From contig NZ_VUNE01000002.1 in NCBI RefSeq assembly GCF_009695815.1, positions 298,285-362,284 of the forward strand: a stretch of DNA of 64,000 bases. The letters are read 5' to 3'. The notes beneath the pieces are model-generated. The model did no database searches, was not told the origin of the DNA, and worked only from the letters and a program-made list of their open reading frames with translations. Of the stretch, positions 37,917 through 46,831 are shown piece after piece. The position numbers and the translations under genes are program-made. Positions within the stretch are counted from its first letter, which is position 1, and each line of letters opens with the position of its first letter. The stretch comes from Peptostreptococcus porci. Lineage in GTDB: Bacteria > Bacillota > Clostridia > Peptostreptococcales > Peptostreptococcaceae.

Positions 37917-39128
37917 TTATAGTATTATTCCTTTTTCCTTTAATTCGTCATATTGCTTTTCATCGATTCCGATTTCAGCCATAACTTCCTTTGTATGTTC
38001 ACCTAGCTTTGGTGCTCTTCTATAGTCACCCTTCTGAGCTTCTGTAAACATAACTGGAGTACTGAATATCACACCTTCATGTCCGTTTTCATATGTATGT
38101 TTGATTAGATAATCATTTTCCCAGCATTGAGGGTCAACCAAAACGTCAGATGGAGTTGCAAGTTTTTCATATGGTATACCAGCAGCCTGAAGTCTTTCAC
38201 ACCACTCGTCAATCGGTCTCTTAATAAATTCCTTTTCCATCATTTCAACGAATTCTTCTACATAGTTAACTGCACTTCTCAAAGTAGAATACTTTCCACC
38301 AATTAGATCAGGTCTTTCAATTACTGTATTACAGAATCCTGGGAACCATTTGTCATACTGGAAGAATGCTATCTGTATCCACTTATCATCAGCACACTTG
38401 AAAGTTGTATTTAATGGGTTAGGTGGTTGACGACGAGTTATAGGCATTTCGTAACCATAGTGAGCAGCTGATACCATAATACCCATACCAAATACAGCAG
38501 TATGGAACAATGATACTGTTACCCTTTCACCCAAACCAGTTTCTTTTCTCTTATATAGAGCTGCCATAATACCACCAGCCAAACTCATACCAGCATAGTG
38601 ATCACCAAGACCAGCAACTGGGTTAGCAGGAGAAGTTCCTTTTTCCATCAAACTTGCAGCTACACCACCTCTTGCAAAATATGCAGTATAGTCGAATGCT
38701 GGATTATCCTTTGCAGGTCCCTTATCTCCGTATCCTAATAGATGAGCATATATAATATGAGGAGCTCTCTTCTTTACTTCTTCGTAGTTTAATCCACTCT
38801 TATCTAAGGCTTTCTGTCTAGTATTAGTTAAGAAGACATCAGCGCCTTCCAATAATTTATAAATTATTTCAACACCCTCTTTAGTGTTTGTATCTATTAC
38901 TATATCTTTCTTTCCTGAGTTTTCTATCTCAAACATCGGATTTTCTTCCTCAGTCGCTGGGAAACACCATTGAATACCGACTATTCTCATTGAATCCCCG
39001 AAGCTAGGTTCGATCTTAATTACTTCTGCCCCCCAATCAGCAAGTACTCTACCACATATTGGAGCTGCAACAAAGTTTGCATACTCAATAACTCTTATAC
39101 CCTTTAACGGTAATCCTGTATTTGACAT
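37917..39128 (-). CDS. fldA: Family III acyl-CoA transferase (FldA/HadA type)
   Basis: 403 residues, CaiB/BaiF family. Moves CoA from the product acyl-CoA (for example phenylpropionyl- or isocaproyl-CoA) to the (R)-2-hydroxyacid. The catalytic Asp is in VAGLGDHYAGM (near residue 170), and the N-terminal GIRVIEYANFVAAPICGRVLADWGAEVIKIE is typical. The ATG at 39128 follows AGGAGG; an earlier in-frame ATG precedes that site. First gene of the operon, about 60 nt after a sigma-54 promoter sequence. Confidence 0.94.
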   Translation of the reverse strand: MSNTGLPLKGIRVIEYANFVAAPICGRVLADWGAEVIKIEPSFGDSMRIVGIQWCFPATEEENPMFEIENSGKKDIVIDTNTKEGVEIIYKLLEGADVFLTNTRQKALDKSGLNYEEVKKRAPHIIYAHLLGYGDKGPAKDNPAFDYTAYFARGGVAASLMEKGTSPANPVAGLGDHYAGMSLAGGIMAALYKRKETGLGERVTVSLFHTAVFGMGIMVSAAHYGYEMPITRRQPPNPLNTTFKCADDKWIQIAFFQYDKWFPGFCNTVIERPDLIGGKYSTLRSAVNYVEEFVEMMEKEFIKRPIDEWCERLQAAGIPYEKLATPSDVLVDPQCWENDYLIKHTYENGHEGVIFSTPVMFTEAQKGDYRRAPKLGEHTKEVMAEIGIDEKQYDELKEKGIIL

Positions 39129-39200
39129 AACTCTACCTCCTAGTATCATTTAAAAAATAATTTTGTAAAAATCACTAAAATTTTTATACACTATTATATA

Positions 39201-39217
39201 AGCAAATCACGTGCCAA
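39201..39217 (-). promoter_or_regulatory. Sigma-54 promoter of fld operon
   Basis: Minus strand TTGGCACGTGATTTGCT matches the -24/-12 consensus YTGGCACG-N4-TTGCW at every defined position with correct spacing. A gene for a sigma-54 activator lies 2 kb upstream. Confidence 0.88.
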
Positions 39218-39369
39218 CTTTTTTAAATAAATAAAAAAATTGCTATATTTTTTTCGCATTAAATTCAGAAAATTTTGTAATAACCACAAAAAATTTACTA
39301 TTTTTTCCGGAATAAAAAATACCTATTTTTTGTATTTTGATAATTAAGCAACTTTTTAACATTAATTAG

Positions 39370-39391
39370 AATTCAGTCAATTATCTGAATT
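39370..39391. repeat. Inverted repeat upstream of fld promoter
   Basis: AATTCAG/CTGAATT with an 8-nt centre, 150 bp upstream of the sigma-54 promoter. T-rich on the plus side. Could be a protein site or a stray terminator. Confidence 0.45.
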
Positions 39392-39528
39392 TTTCTTTTT
39401 TTTGTTCGTATTTTTGATATTTATATCGTATATAGAAAATAAATAGAATTTTTTCTAGTCAAATAAAATTTATTTTTTTCTTGTCGGTGCAAATAATAAT
39501 TTGAGAAGCAATTTTAACATTTATTTTT

Positions 39529-39705
39529 TTTGCATTTTGCAAAAAATAAAAAGGATAGATTATTATCAAATATCCATCCTTTTTTCATTATTTTTTTATT
39601 TATTTTTTATCAAACAATTAAATATATTTTGCAAACCTTTTCTATCAATTCACATTAATAAAAAACTATCAATTTTGCATTTTGCAAATTTTTGCATTTT
39701 GCAAA
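39529..39705. promoter_or_regulatory. Three perfect dyads, candidate activator sites
   Basis: TTTGCATTTTGCAAA (perfect TTTGCA-N3-TGCAAA) occurs at 39529-39543, 39674-39688 and 39691-39705; the last two are 17 bp apart. A further half site (TTTTGCAAA) is at about 39627-39635. They lie 310-500 bp upstream of the fld sigma-54 promoter, the usual kind of place for activator binding sites. Confidence 0.7.
39541..39582 (-). terminator. Terminator of transporter gene
   Basis: Stem AAAGGATGGATA/TATCCTTT with one mismatch; T-rich on both sides. Lies between the dyads. Confidence 0.65.
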
Positions 39706-39710
39706 AATAA

Positions 39711-40895
39711 CTATTCTAGTTCCGCATCAGACTCTTCATTTCTGGCAACTTCCCATTTATGATCAGGATGTTCTCTCTTGAACTTTCTGTTCTTGTAAAC
39801 CCCAATAGTAAGGAAAGGTATGACAATTGCAACGATCCCAAGATATCCGCAGTATCCATATCCATATTTAACGATATTAGTAAGTCCTGTCAATGATATT
39901 ATCATACATACAACCATTATCAACACAGCCACCAATGCTCTTCTCGTTCTTTGAGATTTAATTGACATTAGCTTTGGAGTATCTTCAAATCTGTTTACCA
40001 ATCCAAATATAGTTGTAACACCAGTAGAAATCAAGCATAGGAATAGCGAAACCTTATATGCCACAGATATTGCTGTATTTCCAGTTTGCATTGCAACATA
40101 AAGAGTCGGCAAAGTCAGCTGATCAGCGGCCTTTATTTCATGATACCAACCAAGTAACATTGTAACTGCCAAACATAGAGCAACTGCATTCATAACAAAT
40201 GACAAAGCCATAGAAGCAGTAGCTTCTTTTTCGTTCTTCAACAATCCTCTTGAACTAGCTGCCAACGATGGTATAACAACTGACTGGAAACCAGCATATG
40301 TAAATATAAGAATAAAAGGCTTTGAAAAGCTTGGACCCCAAAATTCTTTGTTCTGTAAAATCGTACCGATTTCAGTTGATCTCAACTTTATACCTGTTAT
40401 AAATATCAACAAACAGCAAATCAAAATTACGATTGACATTGCTCCAGCAGCACTTGAAACCACAATAACACCATATATCGTTAGGAAAAGCAAAACTGCT
40501 CCTACCAACAATAGAGAAATTGCATATGGAATGCCCATTGCCTGTAGCACTGCTGTAGCACCAGCAATAACGGCACTAACAGCCATTATTACCATCAAAT
40601 AATAATATATCTCCCAAAGCAATTCCAGCTTTGTGTATGGTCTCCATAGCTCAGTAAATAATTCCTTATAATTCTTACAATCATTATTATTGTACATAAC
40701 TATTACTTCTCTCATTGTAAGAGTAAGAAGTAACATAGCTAATACAGCTGTGAGTGGAGCAGTCCAACCAAACTGTACATAGTATTGAGTTTCTTGATTA
40801 CCAGTAGCAAAGCCTCCACCAGCGTGAGAACCGAATAGTACCGCAGCAACACCAAAAATGGCTGCCATAGAACTTACTTTTCTTACTTTTTTCAT
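39711..40895 (-). CDS. YkvI-type membrane transporter, probable amino acid carrier
   Basis: 394 residues with about ten to eleven membrane helices and the N-terminal signature FGSHAGGGFATGNQETQYY seen in YkvI-family proteins, which have a LeuT-like (APC) fold. A charged C-terminal tail ends EESDAELE. Placed between the fld operon and its probable regulator and preceded by its own sigma-54 promoter, so uptake of the amino acid or oxoacid fermented by Fld enzymes is likely. A paralogue is at 49320-50504. GGGGG ribosome site. Confidence 0.82.
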   Translation of the reverse strand: MKKVRKVSSMAAIFGVAAVLFGSHAGGGFATGNQETQYYVQFGWTAPLTAVLAMLLLTLTMREVIVMYNNNDCKNYKELFTELWRPYTKLELLWEIYYYLMVIMAVSAVIAGATAVLQAMGIPYAISLLLVGAVLLFLTIYGVIVVSSAAGAMSIVILICCLLIFITGIKLRSTEIGTILQNKEFWGPSFSKPFILIFTYAGFQSVVIPSLAASSRGLLKNEKEATASMALSFVMNAVALCLAVTMLLGWYHEIKAADQLTLPTLYVAMQTGNTAISVAYKVSLFLCLISTGVTTIFGLVNRFEDTPKLMSIKSQRTRRALVAVLIMVVCMIISLTGLTNIVKYGYGYCGYLGIVAIVIPFLTIGVYKNRKFKREHPDHKWEVARNEESDAELE

Positions 40896-40951
40896 TTTTA
40901 AATTCCCCCTTGATAAAATTAACTATAATAAATATAATCAAATTATTATCA

Positions 40952-40968
40952 AGCAAAAATCATGCCAA
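40952..40968 (-). promoter_or_regulatory. Sigma-54 promoter of transporter gene
   Basis: Minus strand TTGGCATGATTTTTGCT: GG and GC of -24/-12 are 10 nt apart as required, with one departure from TGGCAC. A TTGCATTT half dyad is just upstream (about 40993-41003). Confidence 0.8.
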
Positions 40969-41012
40969 AAAGGCTACTTTGTTAAAATATTTTAAATGCA
41001 ATAACCGAATGC

Positions 41013-42803
41013 CTAATCTAAATTTATATATCCCTTTTTTATTTTTCTATAGACAGTCGAAGGATTTATTCCCAGCGATTTAGATGCATCGCTTATATTG
41101 CCAAATTTACATAGTGCATTTTTCAATAATTCTTCCTCTATTATCTGATGAGCCAAGTCTATTGTTATATTTTCACTGTTATTTATCCTAGACAATATCC
41201 TTTCTCCAAAATCAGTTGGAAATTCATCAGCTTCGGCATTTTTTTCCCCCTCTTCTCTATAAATATCATTTATTTCGATACTTTCGCTCGCTCTCTCAAA
41301 TCCAATATTGGAATTTCGTGATAGCTCATCATTATTCTCACTTGAATATAGATTGTCAACATGGTCTATATTATCAATATTCCCAAGTGTCAAAATCCTC
41401 TCCAATTGCTCAGAATAAATATTTTCATGCGGAGATAGAATTACCAGTCTCTCAATAACGTTTTTTAATTCTCGTATATTTCCCTCCCACTTATTTTTCA
41501 AAAGCAACTTTTCGGCATCCTTTGTCATTATGATCTTCCTGTTATACCTTTTATTAAAAAGCTGAATATAGAAGTCGCTGATCAATAGTATGTCCTCTTT
41601 TCTCTCTCTAAGTGGTGGTATTATCAAAGGAATAACATTCAAACGATAATATAGATCCTGTCTAAAAATCTTCGGATCTTTTAGCTCTTCCTTTGTCTTA
41701 TTTGTTGCACAAATATATCTGACATCTACCTTTTTAGGTTTGATAGCTCCAATCCTCAAAATTGCGTTTTCCTGTATTACCCTCAGCAATTTCTTCTGAG
41801 TTTCCAACGGTAACTCTCCAATTTCATCCAAGAAAATCGTACCACCGTCAGCAGCCTCAATCAACCCCATTTTTCCATCTTTGTTTGCACCTGTAAATGA
41901 CCCCTTTTCATAACCAAATAGCTCCGATTCAATAAGATCCTCTGGTATTGACGCACAATTGATAGCAACGAAGCTTTTATCTCTTCTCTTGCTTTGGTTC
42001 CAAACTGTATTTGCAATTATTTCTTTGCCGACTCCTGATTCTCCAATGATAAAAACTGGGGCATCAGATGGTGCAACTCTAGAAATTATCGACTTTATTT
42101 TCTTTATCTGAGGACTCTCGCTAATATAATCAATCGTATAGTGATCTTTTTTCTCTTGCTTTTTAGCCAAATTAATCAACCTAGAAACATCTCTTCCAGT
42201 CAAAACTCCACCTTTTAAAATACCATCCTTGTCGATAATAGGAACCGCCGTATAAGAAATTACTCTTCCGTCTGAATAAACGATATCTCTATAAACCTTT
42301 GTACGTTTGTTGATCATTTCAGTAATCACAGGATTTTCAACTTTATTTTCAATAACCAATTCAGAGATATTTTTTCCAAGAACTTCATTTCTTTTAAAAG
42401 GAAGAAGCTCGTCACAAATACCGTTCATTTTTCGAAGTGTTCCATTTTCATCAAACAATACTACTATTTCATCTATATGCTCTATTACATTGGATATCAT
42501 CTCGTCCAATATAAAGGTTCTCTCAAAAATATAAAGATAGAATCTCTCACCGTTTTCATTTTTTATTAAATACTCCGTACCCTGAAGATACGTATTAACT
42601 ATATTAAAGTACTTAATCTTTGGATTTTCCGAATTATCTCTTACAACTTTTACTTGACTCAAACTTTCTAATTCGTCTACATCTAAATACTCGTAAACAT
42701 ATTCAAATTGCTTATTTTTACAGACTATTCCACCATCAGAATCAAAAACGATAGCAGGGTTGTCGATATTTGAAATCAGCTCGGCAATCATAGTTAAATC
42801 CAT
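41013..42803 (-). CDS. PAS-containing sigma-54-dependent transcriptional activator
   Basis: 596 residues. Two PAS-like sensor domains (about 1-95 and 103-210), a AAA+ domain with Walker A GESGVGKE (254-261), sigma-54 contact loop GSFTGA (301-306; GAFTGA in most) and Walker B GTIFLDEIGE (321-330), then a C-terminal Fis-type HTH (GNISDASKSLGINPSTVYRK, about 573-592). Likely activates the transporter and fld operon, both of which have sigma-54 promoters. PAS domains suggest sensing of an intracellular ligand such as an aromatic or branched amino acid. ATG at 42803 behind GGAGG. Confidence 0.94.
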   Translation of the reverse strand: MDLTMIAELISNIDNPAIVFDSDGGIVCKNKQFEYVYEYLDVDELESLSQVKVVRDNSENPKIKYFNIVNTYLQGTEYLIKNENGERFYLYIFERTFILDEMISNVIEHIDEIVVLFDENGTLRKMNGICDELLPFKRNEVLGKNISELVIENKVENPVITEMINKRTKVYRDIVYSDGRVISYTAVPIIDKDGILKGGVLTGRDVSRLINLAKKQEKKDHYTIDYISESPQIKKIKSIISRVAPSDAPVFIIGESGVGKEIIANTVWNQSKRRDKSFVAINCASIPEDLIESELFGYEKGSFTGANKDGKMGLIEAADGGTIFLDEIGELPLETQKKLLRVIQENAILRIGAIKPKKVDVRYICATNKTKEELKDPKIFRQDLYYRLNVIPLIIPPLRERKEDILLISDFYIQLFNKRYNRKIIMTKDAEKLLLKNKWEGNIRELKNVIERLVILSPHENIYSEQLERILTLGNIDNIDHVDNLYSSENNDELSRNSNIGFERASESIEINDIYREEGEKNAEADEFPTDFGERILSRINNSENITIDLAHQIIEEELLKNALCKFGNISDASKSLGINPSTVYRKIKKGYINLD

Positions 42804-42822
42804 AACAATCCTCCATTCAATT

Positions 42823-42850
42823 GTGGAGATATGAATACTCATATCTCCAC
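42823..42850 (-). other. Hairpin between secA and the activator gene
   Basis: Perfect 12-bp stem GTGGAGATATGA/TCATATCTCCAC with 4-nt loop but no T-run after it on the minus strand. It may still end the secA transcript or mark RNA processing. Confidence 0.55.
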
Positions 42851-42878
42851 CCAAAACACTATACTATTTTAAATAATA

Positions 42879-45563
42879 CTATTTTCCGTGACAGTTTTTA
42901 TATTTTTTACCACTTCCGCATGGACAAGGATCATTTCTTCCAACGGTTTTTTCAGCTATTTTTGTTCCCACTTTTTCTTTATGAGATTCTTCAGTTTCAG
43001 GAGATTCTAGTTTTTCGACATCTACCACTGCTTTTCTCTCTACTGGAACCTCTACCTGTATATTGAATAGGTAAGAGATAGTATCTTCAACTATTAGCTG
43101 ATTCATTTCATCAAACATCTCGAAGCCTTCCATCTTATATGCAATAACAGGATCGATTTGTCCAATTGCCCTAAGACCTATACCCTGTCTTAATTGGTCC
43201 ATTGCATCAATATGATCTATCCAATGATTATCAACTGCCTGCAGAAGGATTATTCTTTCAACTTCTCTCATTCTTTCTGAGCCAATGAACTCTTCTTTTT
43301 CGTTATATAAAGACATAGCCTTTTCAAACACAGCATTTGTCACTTCATCATTATTCATTGAAGACAATTCTATATCATCTAATACTCCAGCAGGAAGGTA
43401 TCTACTATACATATGATGTTTAAATGCATCAGCATTGAAATCACCATTTTCACTAGTGTGTGAAATAGCACTATTTGTAATTACATCCTTCATCATACCT
43501 ACAATCTGATCTTGAAGATTTTCACCAGATAAAACTCTTCTTCTTTCCTTGTATATAATTTCTCTCTGCTTGTTCATAACATCATCATATTCCAAGACAT
43601 GCTTTCTGATTCCGAAGTTTTTACCTTCGACTTTCTTTTGAGCATTTTCGATCGACTTAGTCAACATTCTATGTTCAATAGGAGTTTCATCATCCATACC
43701 TAGCTTATCAAGAATACCCTTAATTCTATCGCTTCCAAATAATCTCATTAAATCGTCATCTAATCCAATATAGAATCTTGATTCACCTGGATCACCCTGA
43801 CGACCTGCACGCCCTCTTAGCTGGTTGTCAATTCTACGAGATTCGTGTCTTTCTGTACCAAGAATACAAAGACCACCTGCTTTTAAAACTTCTTCCTGTT
43901 CAGCGTCAGTTATAACCTTGTACTCTTCATAAAGCTTCTTATATGTTTGTCTAGCTGCATCATACTCTTCATTTTGTTCTACTCCAGCAGTTTCATTTGC
44001 AGAGTTTACTCTATTTATCATCTCATCAGTGAAGTTTAATCTCTTCATTTCCTTAAGAGCCATAAAAGATGGATTACCACCCAAAAGTATATCGGTACCT
44101 CTACCAGCCATATTCGTAGCTATCGTAACAGCTCCCAATCTACCAGCCTGAGCGACGATTTCTGCCTCCTTTTCATGGAACTTCGCATTTAATACCTCAT
44201 GAGGAATATTGTAATCAGACAAGATACTAGAAAGCAATTCAGACTTTTCAATAGAAACTGTACCAACAAGAACTGGCTGTTTTCTTTCATGTCTTTCAAC
44301 TATATCTCTGGCAACTGCATTGAATTTCGCCAGCTGATTCGCATATACTGAATCAGGTAAATCCTTTCTCAATAACGGTTTGTTTGTTGGAACCTGAAAA
44401 ACATCCATTTTATAAATTGATTTAAACTCTTCTTCTTCTGTCTTTGCAGTACCTGTCATACCCGATAGCTTACTATACATTCTAAAGTAATTCTGGAATG
44501 TAATCGTAGCCAGAGTCTTTGATTCTCTTTGAATAGTAATTTCTTCCTTTGCTTCTATCGCTTGATGAAGACCATCTGAATATCTTCTACCAAACATCAA
44601 TCTTCCTGTAAACTCATCGACTATGATTATTTCATCGTCTTTTACAACGTAGTCGACATCTTTTTTCATTATCGTATGAGCCTTCAATGCCTGATTTATA
44701 TGATGATATAATTCAGTATGCTCCATTGTTGTGATATTGTCGACATTGAAATATATCTCTGCTTTCCTTACACCTGATTCTGTAAGAGAAACAGCCTTAT
44801 CTTTTTCTTCTTTTTCGTAATCATCATCATTTAAAGTCAAAATAAATACATTTGCATCAGAATATAGATGAGTAGACTTGTCTCCAGGTCCTGAAATAAT
44901 AAGTGGTGTTCTAGCCTCGTCTACCAATATTGAATCGACCTCATCGACTATGGCAAAATTTAGACCTCTTTGAACCATTTGTTCTTCATGAATAACCATA
45001 TTGTCCTTCAAGTAATCAAAACCATATTCGTTATTTGTCCCATAAGTTATATCGCACTCATACTGACGCTTTCTTTCTCTTGGATTCTGTCCATGAACGA
45101 TAACACCAACGCTCAATCCCAAAAACTCGTAAATCTTTGCCATCTGGTCACGGTCACGTCTTGCCAAATAGTCATTTACTGTAACAACGTGAACGCCTTT
45201 ACCTTCCAATGCATTTAAATACACTGGACAAGTCGCAACCAAAGTTTTACCTTCCCCAGTCTTCATTTCAGCAATTCTACCTTGGTGAAGCACCATACCA
45301 CCTATCAACTGAACTCTAAAGTGTTTCATCCCTAAAATTCTTGTAGATGCTTCCCTTACAACAGCAAATGCATCGACCAAAATATCGTCCAACGTTTCAC
45401 CATTTTTCAATCTTTCTTTAAAGATTGATGTCATATTTTGTAATTCTTCATCAGTCATCGCCTCATATTTAGGTCCGACACTATCTATCATATCAACGAC
45501 TTTATTAAATTGCTTCAAATCTTTTTTATCCGCCATATTAAATAGGCCATCTAAAAACCCCAT
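42879..45563 (-). CDS. secA: Protein translocase ATPase SecA
   Basis: 894 residues, full length. Motor of the Sec pathway, driving export through SecYEG, including the surface and FMN-binding proteins here. Walker A KTGEGKTL (101-108), [15 protein letters not shown] (DEAD-like), preprotein crosslinking region, and NMAGRGTDI. The C-terminal zinc motif [18 protein letters not shown] is complete. GGAGACGA ribosome site. Neighbour of comFC, as in many Firmicutes, but the usual hpf gene between them is missing. Confidence 0.97.
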   Translation of the reverse strand: MGFLDGLFNMADKKDLKQFNKVVDMIDSVGPKYEAMTDEELQNMTSIFKERLKNGETLDDILVDAFAVVREASTRILGMKHFRVQLIGGMVLHQGRIAEMKTGEGKTLVATCPVYLNALEGKGVHVVTVNDYLARRDRDQMAKIYEFLGLSVGVIVHGQNPRERKRQYECDITYGTNNEYGFDYLKDNMVIHEEQMVQRGLNFAIVDEVDSILVDEARTPLIISGPGDKSTHLYSDANVFILTLNDDDYEKEEKDKAVSLTESGVRKAEIYFNVDNITTMEHTELYHHINQALKAHTIMKKDVDYVVKDDEIIIVDEFTGRLMFGRRYSDGLHQAIEAKEEITIQRESKTLATITFQNYFRMYSKLSGMTGTAKTEEEEFKSIYKMDVFQVPTNKPLLRKDLPDSVYANQLAKFNAVARDIVERHERKQPVLVGTVSIEKSELLSSILSDYNIPHEVLNAKFHEKEAEIVAQAGRLGAVTIATNMAGRGTDILLGGNPSFMALKEMKRLNFTDEMINRVNSANETAGVEQNEEYDAARQTYKKLYEEYKVITDAEQEEVLKAGGLCILGTERHESRRIDNQLRGRAGRQGDPGESRFYIGLDDDLMRLFGSDRIKGILDKLGMDDETPIEHRMLTKSIENAQKKVEGKNFGIRKHVLEYDDVMNKQREIIYKERRRVLSGENLQDQIVGMMKDVITNSAISHTSENGDFNADAFKHHMYSRYLPAGVLDDIELSSMNNDEVTNAVFEKAMSLYNEKEEFIGSERMREVERIILLQAVDNHWIDHIDAMDQLRQGIGLRAIGQIDPVIAYKMEGFEMFDEMNQLIVEDTISYLFNIQVEVPVERKAVVDVEKLESPETEESHKEKVGTKIAEKTVGRNDPCPCGSGKKYKNCHGK

Positions 45564-45595
45564 ACTTCGTCTCCTTTTTTTATTTTTTTGTACTA

Positions 45596-45604
45596 ATTAT
45601 ACCA
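45596..45604 (-). promoter_or_regulatory. Extended -10 upstream of secA
   Basis: TGGTATAAT about 35 nt before the secA start codon; the -35 is poor. Confidence 0.45.
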
Positions 45605-45701
45605 ATTCGTCTACATACATAGTTTATTTTATCATAAATTATTTATTTTGAACATATCCGAGTGAGAATAATTGGCATTTTTTCACATTTTTTCGATAAA
45701 A

Positions 45702-45960
45702 ACGCAAAAAAAGATCGATATGGAGTATATCTTCTCATACCAACCCTTCTTTTTGTGTATTTAGCTGACCTGATCTTTGACCCCACACTCGCCTGCTGGA
45801 ACTTTCGCCATCAACTACTAATCCTCTCGATGAATCGGCAGGTCTTACTTCTAAGCCGCGCCATGCTCACGCTCCCATTTATTTTATTATTTTTTATATG
45901 CGCTTACGTGGATCCTTTTGCCCGCGACTGGCTTGGACTTTCAATCACAGACCTAATTAC
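45702..45960 (-). ncRNA. Candidate structured ncRNA between comFC and secA
   Basis: A near-perfect promoter at 45967-45995 points into this segment, which has no credible protein on the minus strand. It is visibly GC-richer than the surrounding AT-rich genes (for example 45766-45940), a mark of structured RNA in such genomes. Helices: 45949-45954 with 45840-45845 (AGGUCU/AGACCU), an alternative GACCUG/CAGGUC using 45767-45772, and an end hairpin at 45717-45731 followed by T7. Location in the place of hpf/raiA suggests the raiA RNA motif known from Firmicutes; I could not confirm this from sequence. Both ends are estimates. Confidence 0.55.
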
Positions 45961-45966
45961 CTATTC

Positions 45967-45995
45967 ATTGTATATTCATTTCATTTTTATGTCAA
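45967..45995 (-). promoter_or_regulatory. Strong promoter of candidate ncRNA
   Basis: TTGACA, exactly 17 nt, TACAAT, placed just past the comFC stop. Too far from secA (about 400 nt) to be only its promoter. Confidence 0.8.
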
Positions 45996-46006
45996 CATTT
46001 TTTACT

Positions 46007-46798
46007 CTATTTTTTGTACTCACCAGTCAAAAAAGTGATAGATATTATTTCAAACACACCATTTAACCTCAAAACCTTGCTAATTTCATTCATTGTACTT
46101 CCAGAGGTAAAAATATCATCGATTATAACCACTTTCTTCCCATTTAGCTTATTTCTGTAATCAGGATTGATTACAAAAGCATTCTTAAGTACTTTTTTTC
46201 TGTCAGCACTATTCAATCCGTATAGCTTCTTAGTATTCTTAACTCTCTTAATAAGCTCCACAGCTTCCAGATTATATCTTTTACAAATATATTTCGCCAA
46301 TTTCTCAGATTGATTAAATCCTCTCTCTTTTGTCCTCTCCTTACTAAGTGGCACAAATGTAACAAAATCAGCATTAGCCAAAACATCGCTGTATTTTTTA
46401 TCTAAAATATCACACATCATATCAGAAATAACCCTTGCTAGGAAAGTTCTTTTACCATATTTATATTTGAACACAATCCTTGAAGAAGTTTCATTATACT
46501 CCAATATAGAAATATTTCTATCAAACAAAAATGATTTTTTTCTACAAAAATCGCATCCCTGTCGTGCTTCATCATATTCTCCATCGTCAGAATACCTACT
46601 TGAGTACTCTGCATTGCCTGATTTAATAGGCTTGCCACATATTTTGCACCCATTTTCAATATAGTTCAATTTACAAAAACAGCTCTTACATATTGAATAC
46701 GAATTGCTTTTGCTAATTGGCAAATCACATAGAAAACAATTTAAATTCTCTGGTAAAATTATGTTCAAAATATAATCTACTAAATCATAAAATTTCAT
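46007..46798 (-). CDS. comFC: ComF family protein ComFC
   Basis: 263 residues. N-terminal zinc-ribbon pairs (CFLCDLP, CKSCFCKL, CKICGKP and CDFCRKK) precede a phosphoribosyltransferase-like domain with the signature VVIIDDIFTSGSTMNEI (about 235-250). Helps handle single-stranded DNA in natural transformation. The ATG at 46798 is taken; the longer frame starts with TTG inside the ribosome-site region. Lies 33 nt after recD2. Confidence 0.9.
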   Translation of the reverse strand: MKFYDLVDYILNIILPENLNCFLCDLPISKSNSYSICKSCFCKLNYIENGCKICGKPIKSGNAEYSSRYSDDGEYDEARQGCDFCRKKSFLFDRNISILEYNETSSRIVFKYKYGKRTFLARVISDMMCDILDKKYSDVLANADFVTFVPLSKERTKERGFNQSEKLAKYICKRYNLEAVELIKRVKNTKKLYGLNSADRKKVLKNAFVINPDYRNKLNGKKVVIIDDIFTSGSTMNEISKVLRLNGVFEIISITFLTGEYKK

Positions 46799-46831
46799 AA
46801 CAAAGCACCCAAACAAAAGTTTTTCAATAAA

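Noticed and set aside
41313..41320. GSFTGA in place of GAFTGA as loss of sigma-54 contact
   Set aside because: GSFTGA occurs in working activators, and both Walker motifs and the HTH are intact.
45662..46066. Plus-strand 134-codon hydrophobic frame
   Set aside because: GTG start with no ribosome site, overlaps the end of comFC, and is antisense to the GC-rich promoter-driven segment; no recognisable family.
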